64,000 nucleotides of DNA from NCBI GenBank assembly GCA_965153455.1, contig OZ234502.1, forward strand, positions 9,765,495 to 9,829,494. The letters are read 5' to 3'. The notes under the pieces were generated by a model. The model did no database searches. It saw nothing but the letters and a program-made list of their open reading frames with translations, and was not told where the DNA came from. Numbering within the stretch: position 1 is the first letter of the stretch; each line of letters begins with the position of its first letter. This stretch comes from Sphagnum compactum (taxonomy: Eukaryota > Bryophyta > Sphagnopsida > Sphagnales). Of the stretch, positions 12,641 to 24,470 are shown piece after piece. The position numbers were made by a program, and so were the translations under genes.

Positions 12641-14310
12641 CATGCATCTACCTAGCTAGCTAGTAACCACCAACAACAGCCTTACATACTGACCCACCTA
12701 CAAAGCTTGGTCAGGCTACAAAAGAAAAGGCTCAGCTCATGTGAACAGCATCTCTCTGCAGTTGCTGCAGCTGGTGATGAATTCCTTCCTGGCTCACACA
12801 GCACAGCTGCTAGCCTAGCCTAGCCCTAGCCTGCTGCTGAGAGTTTCTTTTTGCACAAACTTACACAGCTGCTGCTCGAAGGGAAAAGAAGAAATGTTGT
12901 CCTTTTCCACCCTCAGTTCTTACGCGATAGAGGAGACTCCAAAACATGAGTCATGACAAACAAAAAAATGGAAGAAGAGACGAGATGAGAAGAGAAGAGA
13001 TGGTGCCCCAGGATTCCAGGACATTGCTGGTCGTTAGGGTACCATGTTCGGCATTGCTGTTGTCACACCTTACAACAAAAGCCCGTCAACGGGGCTGGTG
13101 GCCATGGGTGGCTAACTTACACTCACAGCCTTTCTTATCTTATTTTATGACTGACTCCAACCCCACCTTGCTCCCCCCTCCCCCCCCCCCCCTAATAATT
13201 TTAAATCAATCTGTTCATGAAGACAAAACAATGATTATTTATAACAACATTCATTCAGATAATTTTTTCTTTGAACTCAATGTTTGTTTCTGTCCTTTGT
13301 AGGGACTTAAGTTGTAAGGGGAGTGACATGCCTTTCTAGATGTACTTTCAAGTGAGAGGATTCACTTAGTCGGGGTTCAAGTTCGAACCACCACTGGATA
13401 GTGATTTGGGTTGTGAGTCTCAGTGTTGGGTTAGGTTCAACTCTCAGTTTAACAACGTTCGTAAGTTAGTTGTATAGGTGTCAACAAATGAGGGTTCAAA
13501 GAAAAGAAAGGGGGCCATCAACATTTTAAGTTCTTGAACTAAGCACAATTTTGCGGTTAGGCCGAAAAATGAAAAATGATGATCTCAAACAACAAGGCCT
13601 AGAACCGTTTGGGAACTCCATATCGAGTTTAGTCTCACCCATCCAAAGGTTGAAGTTAGCCCTAGATTGCAAGACGAATGTGAATGTCAAATCTCACCAA
13701 TGCGTGGTTTGCCATGTGCATGTGATGTAGGTTTTTAACAAGGTGTGTGAATGGAGGTGAAAATGCAAGAACACCAAGACGAATCCAATCCGGGTATGAC
13801 AAGGAGGTTCCTGTGTATACTAGTGGGTTCTCTTGAGGGCCACCTCAAGGCATGAGCCCAACCATGTTCCTGAACCTCAGGAGAACCCATGAGTACAGGA
13901 ACCTCCATCTACATAAATGACTCTCTTTTATGAGAACAGGGAACATGTAAAAATTGGAGGATCTTCCACTGGCATAACACCCTATGGAGGAGGACCGTTC
14001 TTCTCAAAATTCAAACTACAAAGGCGAGTCACTTAAATAATGCTTCTAACTTCACAAAAAAGCTTAATATACATCATGTTTGCCCTTGTTTGTAGTGCAC
14101 GGATTCTACAATGCTGGCATACTGTCTATCAAAAAAAAGGAAAAAAAGAAAAAAGGAAAAAGAAACAAGAGAATTAGGTCAAGAACTTCATGCCTTGACA
14201 TCTGCTTTAAGACCTCAAATTGGGACACGTGAGCGCAGTGGCGGCTTCAACACTAGCATCCAGTGTTTCTGAAAATCTCACAAATCCTCCTCCTAAAAAA
14301 GAAGTAATAA
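12641..14310. other. Complex unique sequence, no gene assigned
   Basis: Composition is more balanced than in the flanks, with CAGCTGCTG-type words near 12750-12880 that resemble plant exon or leader sequence. The longest frame (12946-13302, + strand) has no recognisable domain and ends in Pro and Phe low complexity. Around 13374-13397 'gttcaagttcgaaccacc' resembles part of an internal Pol III B box, but I could not find a matching A box. Confidence 0.4.
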
Positions 14311-14648
14311 GGGTGACTTTAGACGAGGGTCCAAGGTCCAGGGACCAGTGAATTCAAGCAATCTTATTGGTCAAAAGCTTTAAATTGGTCCCAAAGCCTT
14401 TAGATGAGGGTCCAAACCAAAAAGTGGCAAATTGAGAATGACCAAAAAGGATGCAAATTGGAGAGAAAATCAATTGGTTCAGAGTTCAGACCAGAAAAAA
14501 CAGTGCTCAAAGGAGAGCTGCTGATTTGGAGAACCAAGAATCAGGCTAGGGACCAAGGTACAGTCCAACTCAAGGATTCAATTTGCTTCAAATCAGTCCA
14601 AATTGGTTCCTAGGAAATTGGACTCTGGACCCTCCTCTAACGGGAGCC
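14311..14648. mobile_element. PIF/Harbinger-type (Tourist-like) MITE
   Basis: The element is 338 bp. The left end reads GGGTGACTTTAGACGAGGGT and the reverse complement of the right end reads GGCTCCCGTTAGAGGAGGGT, with further matching (CCA..TCC) inside. A TAA target duplication is seen on both sides (14308-14310 and 14649-14651), and TWA targets are characteristic of PIF/Harbinger elements. The interior carries no transposase, so it is non-autonomous. A PIF-type transposase relic lies 6.4 kb away at about 21.0-21.5 kb, but a direct link is not shown. Confidence 0.8.
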
Positions 14649-14651
14649 TAA

Positions 14652-15740
14652 GTATTGGTTGTAGTTCCGAGCAGCAGCAGCAGCTTGGTTAGTCTTCATC
14701 ACAGCCTCCACATTGTGCTGAAGGAATGAGTGTCAGGTGCTGTGGGTGGGTAAGCTAAGTAGTAGTTTCTAACTGATGGCCTAGCTGGATGAGCTTGTGC
14801 TCCTCCATTAGCCAGCCAGCCACCCTGCCTTTCACAAAACCAAAGCATCTACTGACTGATGCTCCATAGAAGAAGCATCACTACAATTGTAAGAAAGGAA
14901 AAAATACAATAAATCTGAAAGAAGCCAGCGCCACACTTCCAAAAATGAATGCAAGAGCTTAAAGATCCTTAAAACTTGCATTCTTAGAAATCCTTAAATC
15001 TTAGAACTTTAGTGGTAGGTAAGGCTTGCAGATGGGGAGCATTACCAGAATAAGGCACCCACCCACCCAAGGTGTCATCAGCTGAGGGGCAGTGTTGAGT
15101 TGAATTCAATTCTGGTAATCCACCCATCCAAGGGCCTTTACCTTGGGTAATGACCATATCAGGAAGCAGCTTCCGTCGATGAATGGTTATATGACACAAA
15201 GAAAAATTGGCAGGCCCTTATGAAAATGTAAAAGCCTGCCAAGAAACAGAAGATGATGACCTCTGGTGTACATGAAGAAGGAAGTGTACAAATTTAAGGC
15301 ACCCTTCAACTACACTGGGAAATCTCTGACACTTCATTCCAACCCCCAATTTTTTGTCCAATTGTTATGTGCATCATGTAATCAGAATAGGTATAAAAAA
15401 ATTTATACTATACAAGTGATTATACCAACCCACCCAGTTAGAATCATAGAAGAATGTTTCCATGTTAGTTTAAAGTGGGGATGGGTCTGGTAGGGAGTAG
15501 TGGGACCTTTCTCTTGTCTCTGCTGCTCATAGAGATGGGATGTGGATCTCTGGTAGGGAATTCCAGTGACTCATGGAGCTCATTCATTGTATATACAGTG
15601 TATTATACCAATTTATTCTTGTGTGTATCATTGCAAGTTAGTAGGCCCTCCAGGGCATCTCTTGTTTTAGACTACCCTCGTCTTCTTGCCTGTAAACAGG
15701 CTTTGCTTCCTTCTATGGAAGAAGTGAGGGGTGGGGACAG
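14652..15740. other. Unassigned non-coding sequence
   Basis: Reasonably complex sequence with a short CAG run near 14675. The frames at 15266-15493 and 15475-15804 on the + strand and 14984-15199 on the - strand have no family resemblance that I recognise. An untranslated RNA cannot be excluded. Confidence 0.4.
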
Positions 15741-15744
15741 CAAG

Positions 15745-16170
15745 CAGTTCGGAGTTTGTTTGGAAGAAAGTTGCTGGTCCTGGAATAGAACAGACAAAAG
15801 GTGAGAGACAACGAGTTGCAAATAGGCTGAGGCAATGCTAGTTGCACAACCAAACATCCAGCCCCAGATCAACAGCAATTATAGAGGGTAAAAAACATTT
15901 GCTAACTTGTTGCCCAACCAACATCCAGACCTTAGATCAACAGCAATTCCAGAGGGAAAAAACAAAAAACCATTTGCTTGGCACAAGCTGTAAGTGAAAG
16001 GGGGGGGAGGAGGACAAGGGGAGGTCCAGACTCCAAGGGAAGTTTGGAAGAAACTTTGTGGGTTCTGGAATAGAACATACAAAAGGTGAGACAACGAGTA
16101 GCAAAAAGGCTGAGGCAATGCTAGATGGAGCTAAGTTGCTGAATCAACATCCAGTCCCAGATCAAGTACC
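15745..16170. repeat. Direct duplication, ~290-bp period
   Basis: 'gtttggaagaaa' + 'ggaatagaaca.acaaaaggtgaga' + 'gctgaggcaatgctag' + 'catccag.cccagatcaa' occurs at about 15757-15875 and again at about 16043-16165. A third partial match ('accaacatccagacc', 'agatcaacagcaatt') lies near 15915. The copies diverge moderately, so the duplication is not recent. The open frames through it are chance. Confidence 0.6.
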
Positions 16171-18830
16171 CACCAATAGACCAACTCCACTGGTGCTCAG
16201 TATGTGACCCTGCACATGTAGATTGGATGAAGAAAAGTGAAAACATGCTGATTTGGCAAAGATGCTGGGCCAAAACCATTTTGTGGAGATTTTTTCATCC
16301 AATATACATTTGCAAACCATCTCCTAACACAAATAGTTGTCGAGGAGAATGAAAAGTTTAGAGGGATTCACCTCTAATCAGACTCTGTTCATTATGAGCA
16401 TTTGGGCCACCTGCAGTAGACGAGAGTGACATTCCTCCAGAGACTGCAATTTCTTCCTGGGGAAAGCTGGATGTGCAGTAACCAGTTAGTCAGCAATCGT
16501 CAATACAGAGCTACTCATACAGCAGAGTGGGGGCCAGAGGGGGAGGAGTAGAAGGTTTTTAAAATCAGTGTTTGGCCGGTTCTTAACATGAATGACAGAT
16601 ACCTGCCAGTTATCATCAACCCAGGTATATACATACACTTACCCATCAAGTCTCAAAATACTCAAAGAACTGGCTTTAGTATATAACCATGGTTCTCAAA
16701 AAGTGAAAAAAAAGGTCAAAGAACCCATAATGGTTCTTTGCCAGTTCTTTTTTGATAAATCTGACAGTTCATTAAGGTTCTTTAAAAATTCCAAAGAACC
16801 GCACTACACTGGTTTTCAAATTTGACTCAATTTCAACTACATTTGACACATGCAATAACAGCACAGCACAAAACCTCTTCTTGTTTCATTGTAAGTTAGC
16901 ATGTCATTTGTGGTACCTTCTACTTCAAGACTTGTAGTGTCGATTAAAAAAACTTTGGGCCTTCCTCACTGTCATCATCAACAACCAACTCACCCCATAT
17001 GAAAGTTCTTCTCATCGAGTGTTATAAGAGTATTGTAGGTAATCCCCTGTTTGTATTCAAATCTTCCTTTTTCCCAATGGACCTTTTATCATCAGGATTC
17101 AGGACTTAAGGGGCCCCCGGGGCCAGAGTTGACTTGAGCACTCAAAAACAGACATGGTGGGGAACTAGAAGCGAATTAGGGGAAATGTTTATTATACGGT
17201 TGTTCCCGATATAGGTAACACAAGCATTGTCGTTGTTGTTGTCCGTCGTAGGGTATGTTAGGTTGTACCCTATGATACGCCAAGACTTGTGTACTCCCTC
17301 TCACTAGTGCATGTGCAAAACCAACCCCTTTCATTAGTGGATTATCAACTCATTTTTTTAAGTCCCCAAAATGCTGCCATGGAGAGTTGAATTTGCACCT
17401 GCAAATATTAAAAAAATGTTGTAATGCAGAGATATCTTTGTCTTCCCCTCCCCACAGACAAAATAAAAGGAGGAGGGGGGCAAAGGGGGGAAGGGGGGAG
17501 AGCTACCTCTTGATGCTGTGGTCAATGTCTCTCTTCACTTCCAATACCATAAGCACAATTTTCCTGCACCGTCTGATTAAAAAGCCAATAGAGAAGTTAC
17601 AACCAGCGTTGGCCGGTTATTGAGATTTTGACTCGGTTATCAAGCTAGTTATTATATACTAACCTACCAGTCAGTTGTAATTGGTTCTTTGGATTTTTTT
17701 AATAACAATTAGTATTGATTTTTCAAAAATATAATAACCTAATTGGATGACCCAATTATTGTCAAGCTAGGTTATCAATCTTTAAATACTAATACCAATT
17801 TTTTTTTTAAAAACAGAAAAAATATTAATTTTAATTTTAATTAAGAAAAGTACATAAATGGTCAATAACTGACAAGATAACACATGGTTATCAACTGGGT
17901 TATTTTATAACCTACTTAATGATTAAAAAATTGATATTGATACTAATAACCTGTGTGATGCCCAAAAATTTCCCAAAAAAAAAAAAAAACCTATCCAGTG
18001 GTTATTAAAAAAAAAAGCAATAACTGGCCAACCCTGGTTACAAAGGGCTTGCCAGGATTACTGATACCCTAAAGGGTTGGTCCATTGGTCTCAGATTTAT
18101 GAACTACAACCAACTTCAAGTCAACCAATGCGCTGGATTTGTCATGGTTTAGGGTATAACTAGAGTCAAATATGAACACAACCTTAAGGTCATCAAAAGC
18201 CATTTTGAGTTCTAGTGAGGACTTTCAAACTAAGGGTGATTTATTTTGATGTTGTTGTTTACTTGGAATTCTTGGCTTGAAAAGAACAAAAGGCAAGTGA
18301 TAAAAGAAGACGTTGGATGGATGATTGAACTCGTTGATTGATGGACACTTATATAATTTGCCAAAAATCATATTTACGGAAATGATATCTTTTAGCCTCA
18401 ATGTAGACCATCAGGCTCAATTGCCTTGTTTACAATTGGGCCACCACCCATTGCAAAAATCTGTGATCCAAAGGCTGGTTGATTGATTTGGTTGAGAGTG
18501 CATGGCAGTGTCCAAACTCTGGCCGACCTCGGCCCACCCAAACAAACAAACAACACTTGCTTCTAACTTATGTGCCAAAAGCCTTGTGTCAAACCTCACC
18601 AGCTCAAGTGATCAGGATTCAGGAGCCTTGTTGCTGTGAGAGTGTGAATGACACAGAATGGGCTCCATGTTGAATGGTGGCAGGCAACTAAGATGCTGCA
18701 GGTTTTTCCAATAAGTAAAATGGTGGTACTTTCTATAACCAAGACTCCTTTTTTGTTTGGTACCTAAGTTAACATGGTACTATCCCTTTTCACCTGCCCA
18801 CCGGACTACAACAAAAGATGATGAATATGT
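16171..18830. other. Gene-free stretch
   Basis: No gene is recognised. The segment near 16640-16820 ('ataaccatggttctcaaaaa') resembles sequence near 30620-30740, so a further diverged dispersed repeat is likely. The segment 17600-18040 is rich in 'ggttat' and 'ataacc' words. Frames such as 16592-16825 and 17387-17623 are short and without domains. Confidence 0.45.
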
Positions 18831-18834
18831 ACGT

Positions 18835-18960
18835 CAAATGATTTCGCTAGATTTTGAATGAATTCACTGATCTTAATAATCAAAGATTAATTGGAAAAAA
18901 TAGTGAATGAACTGGGACTAATGAACTGCACCCACATTTTCTTATATACAAGAGCTTCAC
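18835..18960. mobile_element. Small CACTAC-family MITE relative, diverged
   Basis: 'gattttgaatgaattcact' and, further on, 'gggactaatgaactgcaccc' + 'acatttt' match the MITE at 59494-59600 in order and orientation. The outer ends have decayed, so the boundaries are approximate. There is no coding capacity. Confidence 0.5.
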
Positions 18961-20990
18961 CTTCATTGTTGTGCAAATAAAGAAAAAAACCCAATACCCA
19001 ATTCTGCAGAATCTGCATTTTAGCACCATACAGGAAGCAAGTAGGCATGACATAAGTGAGTTTCACGTTTATATATAATTGGCTAAGTGACCTACATGTG
19101 AATCCCTAGCAGCCATCAGGTTAAGAACAAATCTACAATTTAAAAATACAATAATTTTTACTAATAATAATAATATAAAATAAAGTAAAATAGGAAGAAC
19201 AACTACTCTAAGAGTTCTGGCAGGTGCAGTGCAACCACCACCAGCATGTGCTGATGAGGCCGACCACATCACTTTCCAACACTACTAATCTATGTCTCTT
19301 ACTCGGCCAATTGACAAAGCTTTTGTCTCTCCCCTCCCTACCCCCTTTTCCCTTACAAGACTTTATGATCATCCAACTACTGCATGCTGCAATTCATCCT
19401 CTTTTTTCTAAAGACATAGCTCAATGATGATGGATGGATGGATGGATGGATGGTTTCAGACACACATAGACTTCTCATTCAAAGTCAGTCCCTCACAGTA
19501 CAACAACACCATCATCCATAGTTGTAGTTGAACATGAGTGCTTAACATGCAGTTTCACCACTTTCAACAGAAATCAACTATTGCACATCATCCATAGCAA
19601 TATGAAGGTGACCTTGTTGCAGACTTTATGTGCTGAGGAACATTATGATCATATGCTTGCAAACACCCAAAGCTGAAGTGCTGATGCAGTGCTCCCTAGT
19701 GTGGGGAAGTTGGCCCAGCAAGAGGACGAGGTTGGGCTGAGTACGCCTCTTTGGGTTTTCTACAAACATTTGTTGCCATAGCCTAAACTACTTATGGCAA
19801 CTATTGTTTTAAAACTTCTAATGACTTTTGCTTTTTTCCTTTATTGCAGGGCACCTTGTTATTTTTTTTTGGTTTCACATGTGCATTTTCTCTTTCTATC
19901 TCTTATTTTCCCTTTTTTTCTCGGTGTGCTGAAAAATGGGAACAAAACATTTGGTAGCCAAACTCACTCTGAAAAGCAAGTGGAAAAACACAACATCTCT
20001 AGATACCCTAAATATCCTTTATTGACCTTTATCTGGAGCCTACTTATAAATTGTTGCGAGGTTTTGCACATTGCGTAGTTCTTGTCATCCACCACCATCG
20101 ATGCTTGTCTTGCTTAAGGACCCAATGATTTTGAATGTTCTTTTGTTCCTCACCAAGTTTGAACCCATGTTGTGATGGAAGTAGGAATCAAGTACCTATT
20201 ATCACACACCTACTTGTGGTGTTTATCTAATAATAGTATTTATTATTGTATTTTTATTTTATTAGTCAAACCTTGCATAAAATCACGTAGGGTGTCACAA
20301 GGATGCCTAGATAGAGCTCATTAAGAGGGGCATTTAACATCTTCCCAACATCTCCCCACCCCACATGACTTAGAAAAAAATTATGAGGCTTTTCATAGAC
20401 AAATAAATATACTTTAATAATTTTCTCAAAACTTTAGTACGAGATACCTTAATAAACCAAGAGTCATATTAAGAACATTTCCAATAGGCTACTTGAAATT
20501 GTTGTGTAGGGTAATAAAGCAATATTGAGGGAATTGAAATTGAAAGGTGACCCCAACAATCATCAAACTTGTAAACTTTTTGCAACCCGCATGGAAATCC
20601 ACATCGAGCCCTACAACTTGTTGCATGTTGTGTCTTGTGACTTGATTATCATTTGCAATGTAGTCAAAGTTTGGTGATCACATGGGAAGTTTATCACCTC
20701 TATCATGGGAGTTATGTTGTCGTGTTGTCACCATGGCTTTGTAAAAACTTAACATTGCAAAAGAAAAAGGGGAAGAATTTTGTTACTAATTAAGATAAAC
20801 AATTGTGTAGGCTTGTGCTTCATATGTCACATGATCCAATCACAAGGAATGGACAAAGTGTTGGACATTTTGGGAGTGGATTGTCAACCATCTAATTCAA
20901 ATTGGCTTGCTAGTAGTGGAGAGTGCCCAACTAGGAGCTTGACACAAAGTGAGGTTTGATAAGCACAATGTTATAAAATTTTGTGATAAT
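18961..20990. other. Gene-free stretch
   Basis: No coding region is recognised. Contents include an AT-rich block near 19140-19190 and a pure GGAT run at 19430-19453. The frames at 19224-19427 and 19794-20078 on the + strand and 19069-19272 on the - strand lack domains and splice support. Confidence 0.45.
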
Positions 20991-21009
20991 TATCATGTTG
21001 TACTTGCCT

Positions 21010-21490
21010 TGAATGAAAGGAGGCTACCAATTGAGGCACTTTTGAACTATAATTTAGTTTGTGAATTCTTCAATTTTTCTATGTTCTTTGTGTATGCTTG
21101 AAAGGTGAAGCCTTTTCTCAATTGGCCTATGTTTGCACCATCAAACAATGGCTTCACATTATGCTCCCTTTCATCTTTAATAATTATGTTAATTAAAATC
21201 ACATAACAAATCATGAGTTCATGAATTGCATCCATTTGCCACAACCTAGATGGAACTAAAATGATAGCAAATTTAAAATATTACTAGAACATGTCCATAG
21301 TTCTTTACATAAATAGCTCCTCCCCATCCTCATTTTCAAGATCCATTTCAAGTTGCTTAAGTCCATTTTCATCCATTTTTGGTGAGAGCAAGTTTTGAGT
21401 GTATGGGTCATCAAACAAAAGGTGCTTAATTGCACATAATGATGGTAGTTCAAAGGGCGTGATATATTTTCATGACAATTGCACTTCCTC
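21010..21490 (-). mobile_element. PIF/Harbinger transposase relic, C-terminal part
   Basis: On the - strand the conceptual protein contains 'SRLWQMDAIHELMICYVI' then 'LINIIIKDEREHN' and 'LFDGANIGQLRKG', ending near 'KNSQTKL'. This follows the plant PIF/Harbinger-like transposase (Plant_tran family) pattern: P-x-R-x-W, then ILHN-[MI]-I-[IV]-[EK]-DER, then an FD and a terminal segment. The expected H of 'LHN' is an I here, and stop codons interrupt the frame upstream, so it is a pseudogene. The N-terminal DDE region is not recognisable. Confidence 0.6.
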
Positions 21491-21539
21491 AAAGCACAAC
21501 AATGCCAATTGGCAGGTCATTTGTTGGTGTCACCATTAC

Positions 21540-21697
21540 AAAATATGAGTGTAGCTTCGTAGTCCTTGTTTAGTGGACCAATGAATCCACTAGATCCCCA
21601 CTAGGTCCTGTTCAATGGGATTAGTGAATTCAGTCAAAATAATCAAGTGAAAACACTTGACAAATAGGGGACACATTTTTGGTAGTGTGTTTTTGTC
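21540..21697. mobile_element. Small CACTAC-family MITE inserted beside the PIF relic
   Basis: The right end reads, reversed, CACTACCAAAAATGTGTCCC, close to CACTACAACAAAAGGTGTCCC at 59494. Inside, 'ccactagatcccc' and 'gggattagtgaattca' match the other copies. The left end is less clear. It is non-coding, and probably an insertion into or next to the older transposase relic. Confidence 0.5.
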
Positions 21698-23165
21698 GCT
21701 TGATGGCTCTTTGTGTATAGGGGTTGTTAATTGGGTATGTATTTTTGTTGTTCCAAAGGCCATTTGGAGGCTATTTGTTGGAGATGTTCTAATGGATGTT
21801 TCATAGGACTTCAATGGATTGGCAATTGCATTGCTACAATGGTGAAATGCAAAACATTAAATACTCTTAATGAACTTTGTCCCACACTTTCAAGCTTGTC
21901 TTTTGCATTTTGTATGTGATTTTGCAACAAATTGTATTCCGTGATTTTTCATGTTTTGTATGTTTTACAAAAAGAATATTACTTAATTTGTTGTGTTATC
22001 CTAGGCCAAATTCAAACCTTGCACCTTCCCTCGAGGTAGAAAGTCGCAACCATTAACATTGATTCCGATGCTAAAAAAGAAATTATCATAATTTTTATAT
22101 AATGTATGCACATGATCAAAATAGTCAAATCCTACGGTAGAAACTAGATGATTAAGCACTATCAACCAATTTTTAAGTTAGACAATGCTACATTAAAAAA
22201 TGTTTGGTCTCTTCTTGATGAAACCCCCAAAATTCTTTTGGTTGCTCCTAAACATTACAAAATATCACATCCTAAGACAAAATTAGGGTGTCTAGGTCCT
22301 CATTTTAAACATTTCCCAAGTTAAAATATAGCCCCTAATAAGAGGCCTCACTGAAAAAGGTCAGGGTTTAGGGTTTCCTTACAAGCACATGTCCTAGGGA
22401 ACTGAGTGTCAGCTTTGATTTTGCAGGCAATGATTTAGAAATGTGTGCTATGACACCGTTCCCTATGACATTCTAGGCAACTTTGTGCTCTCCTAGTTGC
22501 CATTCCAAATTGCTTAGGTAGAGGTGAAACAACTCTTCTCATTAGTTTACATTCCATTCTCTTTGGAAAATGAGCAGTTAAGTTATACCAAGTCATTAAC
22601 AAATTGAGTACAATTAAAATTAAGTCCCATAAGGATAAGCTAACCTAGGCCCAGTTAAAGTAACCAAGGTGTGTTCCCAAAGGAGGCTTCCATTTGGATA
22701 AGCTTCATTTGCTTCCAAAACCTCAAACCTCCCTTGTGGGTGATGAGCAAAGAGAGTCCTTCCAAAGCATTTATTTTATTTGGACTTGAGTCTCATGCTC
22801 CTTAAGTTGTGCATGAAAGAAAGCAAACATTGAATAATTTTGCTAAAGCTTGGAGGTTGGATTACTCTTCTCAAGAGTGCATTTATGCTTGAGCCATAGT
22901 GGACAAACTTAATTCTTTTATTATTATTATTATTATTATTATGACTATTGGTGTTTTCTTTTATCTAATCCATTAAGTGAAAATTATTAAAAAAGCAAAA
23001 ACACTCATCATTCCCCAAGTTTGTCCCTCATGTGAATAATATAATTTGCTTATAAGACCTAGTCGTGCATTCTTATTAGTTAATAATACCCTTATGACAT
23101 TGCAAAATGAAGACTTGATGAATGTTCAAGAGGTTAATAATAGTATACATTCAAACATAAGGCCC
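21698..23165. other. Gene-free stretch
   Basis: No gene is recognised. A TTA trinucleotide run lies at about 22918-22940. The frame at 21731-21919 (+) overlaps the flank of a MITE and has no domain. Confidence 0.45.
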
Positions 23166-23169
23166 AAAT

Positions 23170-23590
23170 TCACAAAACCTAAACCTAAATTTTAAAAAGG
23201 TTCTAACTCTTGAGACTAAAGAATGGATCTTGCTCCTTCAAAAAAGAAAAAGAAAAAAGGTTACCTATTAGGTTTAAAAAACCCTAAATCTTTAACCTAA
23301 ATTTTTTGTAAATTCCAAATTCTTGAGTGTACATCATGAATCTCTCTCCTAAATTTTTTTTAAAAAAAAAAACCTAGTGGGTTTTTAAAAAACCCTAAAC
23401 CTTAAACCTTAGTTTCAAAAAGGTTCCAAATTCTCAAGACTACTTAATGAATCTTTCTCCTTGAAAAAAAAAAAGGGAAAAATAGGGTACCTATTAGGTT
23501 TCAAAAACCCTAAACCTTAAACCTAAATTTTAAAAAGGTTCCAAATTGTTGAGACTACATAATTTATCTTTGTCCTAAAAAAAGTGGAAT
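23170..23590 (+). repeat. Four-copy ~113-bp tandem repeat with AAACCCTAAAC boxes
   Basis: Four diverged units (anchors 'gagacta' or its variant at about 23212, 23325, 23436 and 23551) each hold 'aaaccctaaacctta', 'aacctaaattttaaaaaggt', 'ccaaattcttgagac', and an A-rich spacer. AAACCCTA is the plant telomere unit and telo-box sequence, here as single boxes once per unit rather than a telomeric run. The array ends about 900 bp upstream of the Aux/IAA start codon. Confidence 0.7.
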
Positions 23591-23884
23591 AAGAAAAAGG
23601 TTATGAGGTTTAATTATAACCATTTAGAGTTCATGCTCTTGTGGTTAGCTTAATTTGACTTTTTACCTGCGGTAAGTTAAAAAGGTTGGATTGGGTTGAG
23701 TCGGGTGGGTCGGGTCTTGTCCCCCGGTCAAACGCCACAGCCTACGGCCCTACGGCCTATGCACGTCGCAATGTTCTGCCACCACCACCAAGCTGCGCCG
23801 CTTTCGTCGACCGCACTCATGAGAAGGACAAAGAGGGTGGTAGCAGTGCTTTTTTTGTTTTAAGGAATTTTTTGTTTGTAGCCA

Positions 23885-24010
23885 AAATGGCTATCATCCA
23901 TAGGAAGATGTAGAAAAAGTGGCGATAAACTATAGGAAGATTTAGCCACTTCTTTTTCAAAAAAATTATTAATATTTATTCTCGTTTTCTGGCGAAATTT
24001 CGCCAGTAAT
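23885..24010 (-). repeat. Dispersed ~280-bp repeat family, copy 3 (reversed, fragment) with an 18-bp palindrome
   Basis: 'ggctatcatccataggaaga' and then 'gtggcgataaactatagg' + 'aagatttagccac' are two successive versions of the family core read in reverse. Positions 23989-24006 (CTGGCGAAATTTCGCCAG) form a perfect palindrome. The fragment sits about 460 bp upstream of the Aux/IAA start codon, within the probable promoter or leader. Confidence 0.55.
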
Positions 24011-24019
24011 AAATAAATA

Positions 24020-24470
24020 ATTTAAAATTGCTGGGTGGTAGTGGCGGCAGCAGCAGCAGCTTTGCAGCAAAGCAGCGTACTACACTCCTCCTCGCAGTGG
24101 TAGGAGCAGGTGCGCGCAGGAGGAGCTTTATGATGAGAGCCACAAGCAGAGAAAGGGACCGAGCTTGGGGCAAGACAAGAACACTGAGGATCATCATCGC
24201 AGCAAACAACAGTAGCAGTGGTAGCTGAAGAGCATTGGACTCGGTTTCTTTTTCTTGTTAGCTGAAAAAAGATTTGAAGATTTGCATGTGCACTTGTTTG
24301 GGGAAGAAGAAAGAAAGAAGGAGATGAAGAGTCATTGTTGTGTTCGAACTCTAGCATAATTGTGAAGAAGGAAGAAACAAACAATCAAAGCAAGTCAGCA
24401 GCAGCAGCAGCAGCAGTAGAAGAAGAAGAAGCAAAAGCAGAAGCAGAAGCAGTCTAGTTTGTGAGAGAGA
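24020..24470 (+). promoter_or_regulatory. Probable Aux/IAA 5' leader / promoter-proximal region
   Basis: Sequence directly before the Aux/IAA start codon. It is GC-richer than the intergenic DNA and contains purine trinucleotide repeats. CAGCAG occurs near 24043-24060. A longer CAG run passing into GAA/GCA triplets occupies about 24397-24452. The start site was not identified, and no clear TATA box is close to the gene. Frames on the - strand here (poly-Leu) are products of the CAG repeat. Confidence 0.5.

Noticed and set aside
12946-13302. 118-residue + strand frame as a gene
   Set aside because: No recognisable domain, low-complexity Pro and Phe end, no splice or homology support.
13370-13400. 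Possible Pol III B box (gttcaagttcgaacc)
   Set aside because: No A box at suitable distance and no tRNA-like fold nearby.
24028-24228. 66-residue frame before the Aux/IAA start as an upstream ORF
   Set aside because: It begins at a TTG rather than an ATG and has low-complexity composition from the surrounding triplet repeats.
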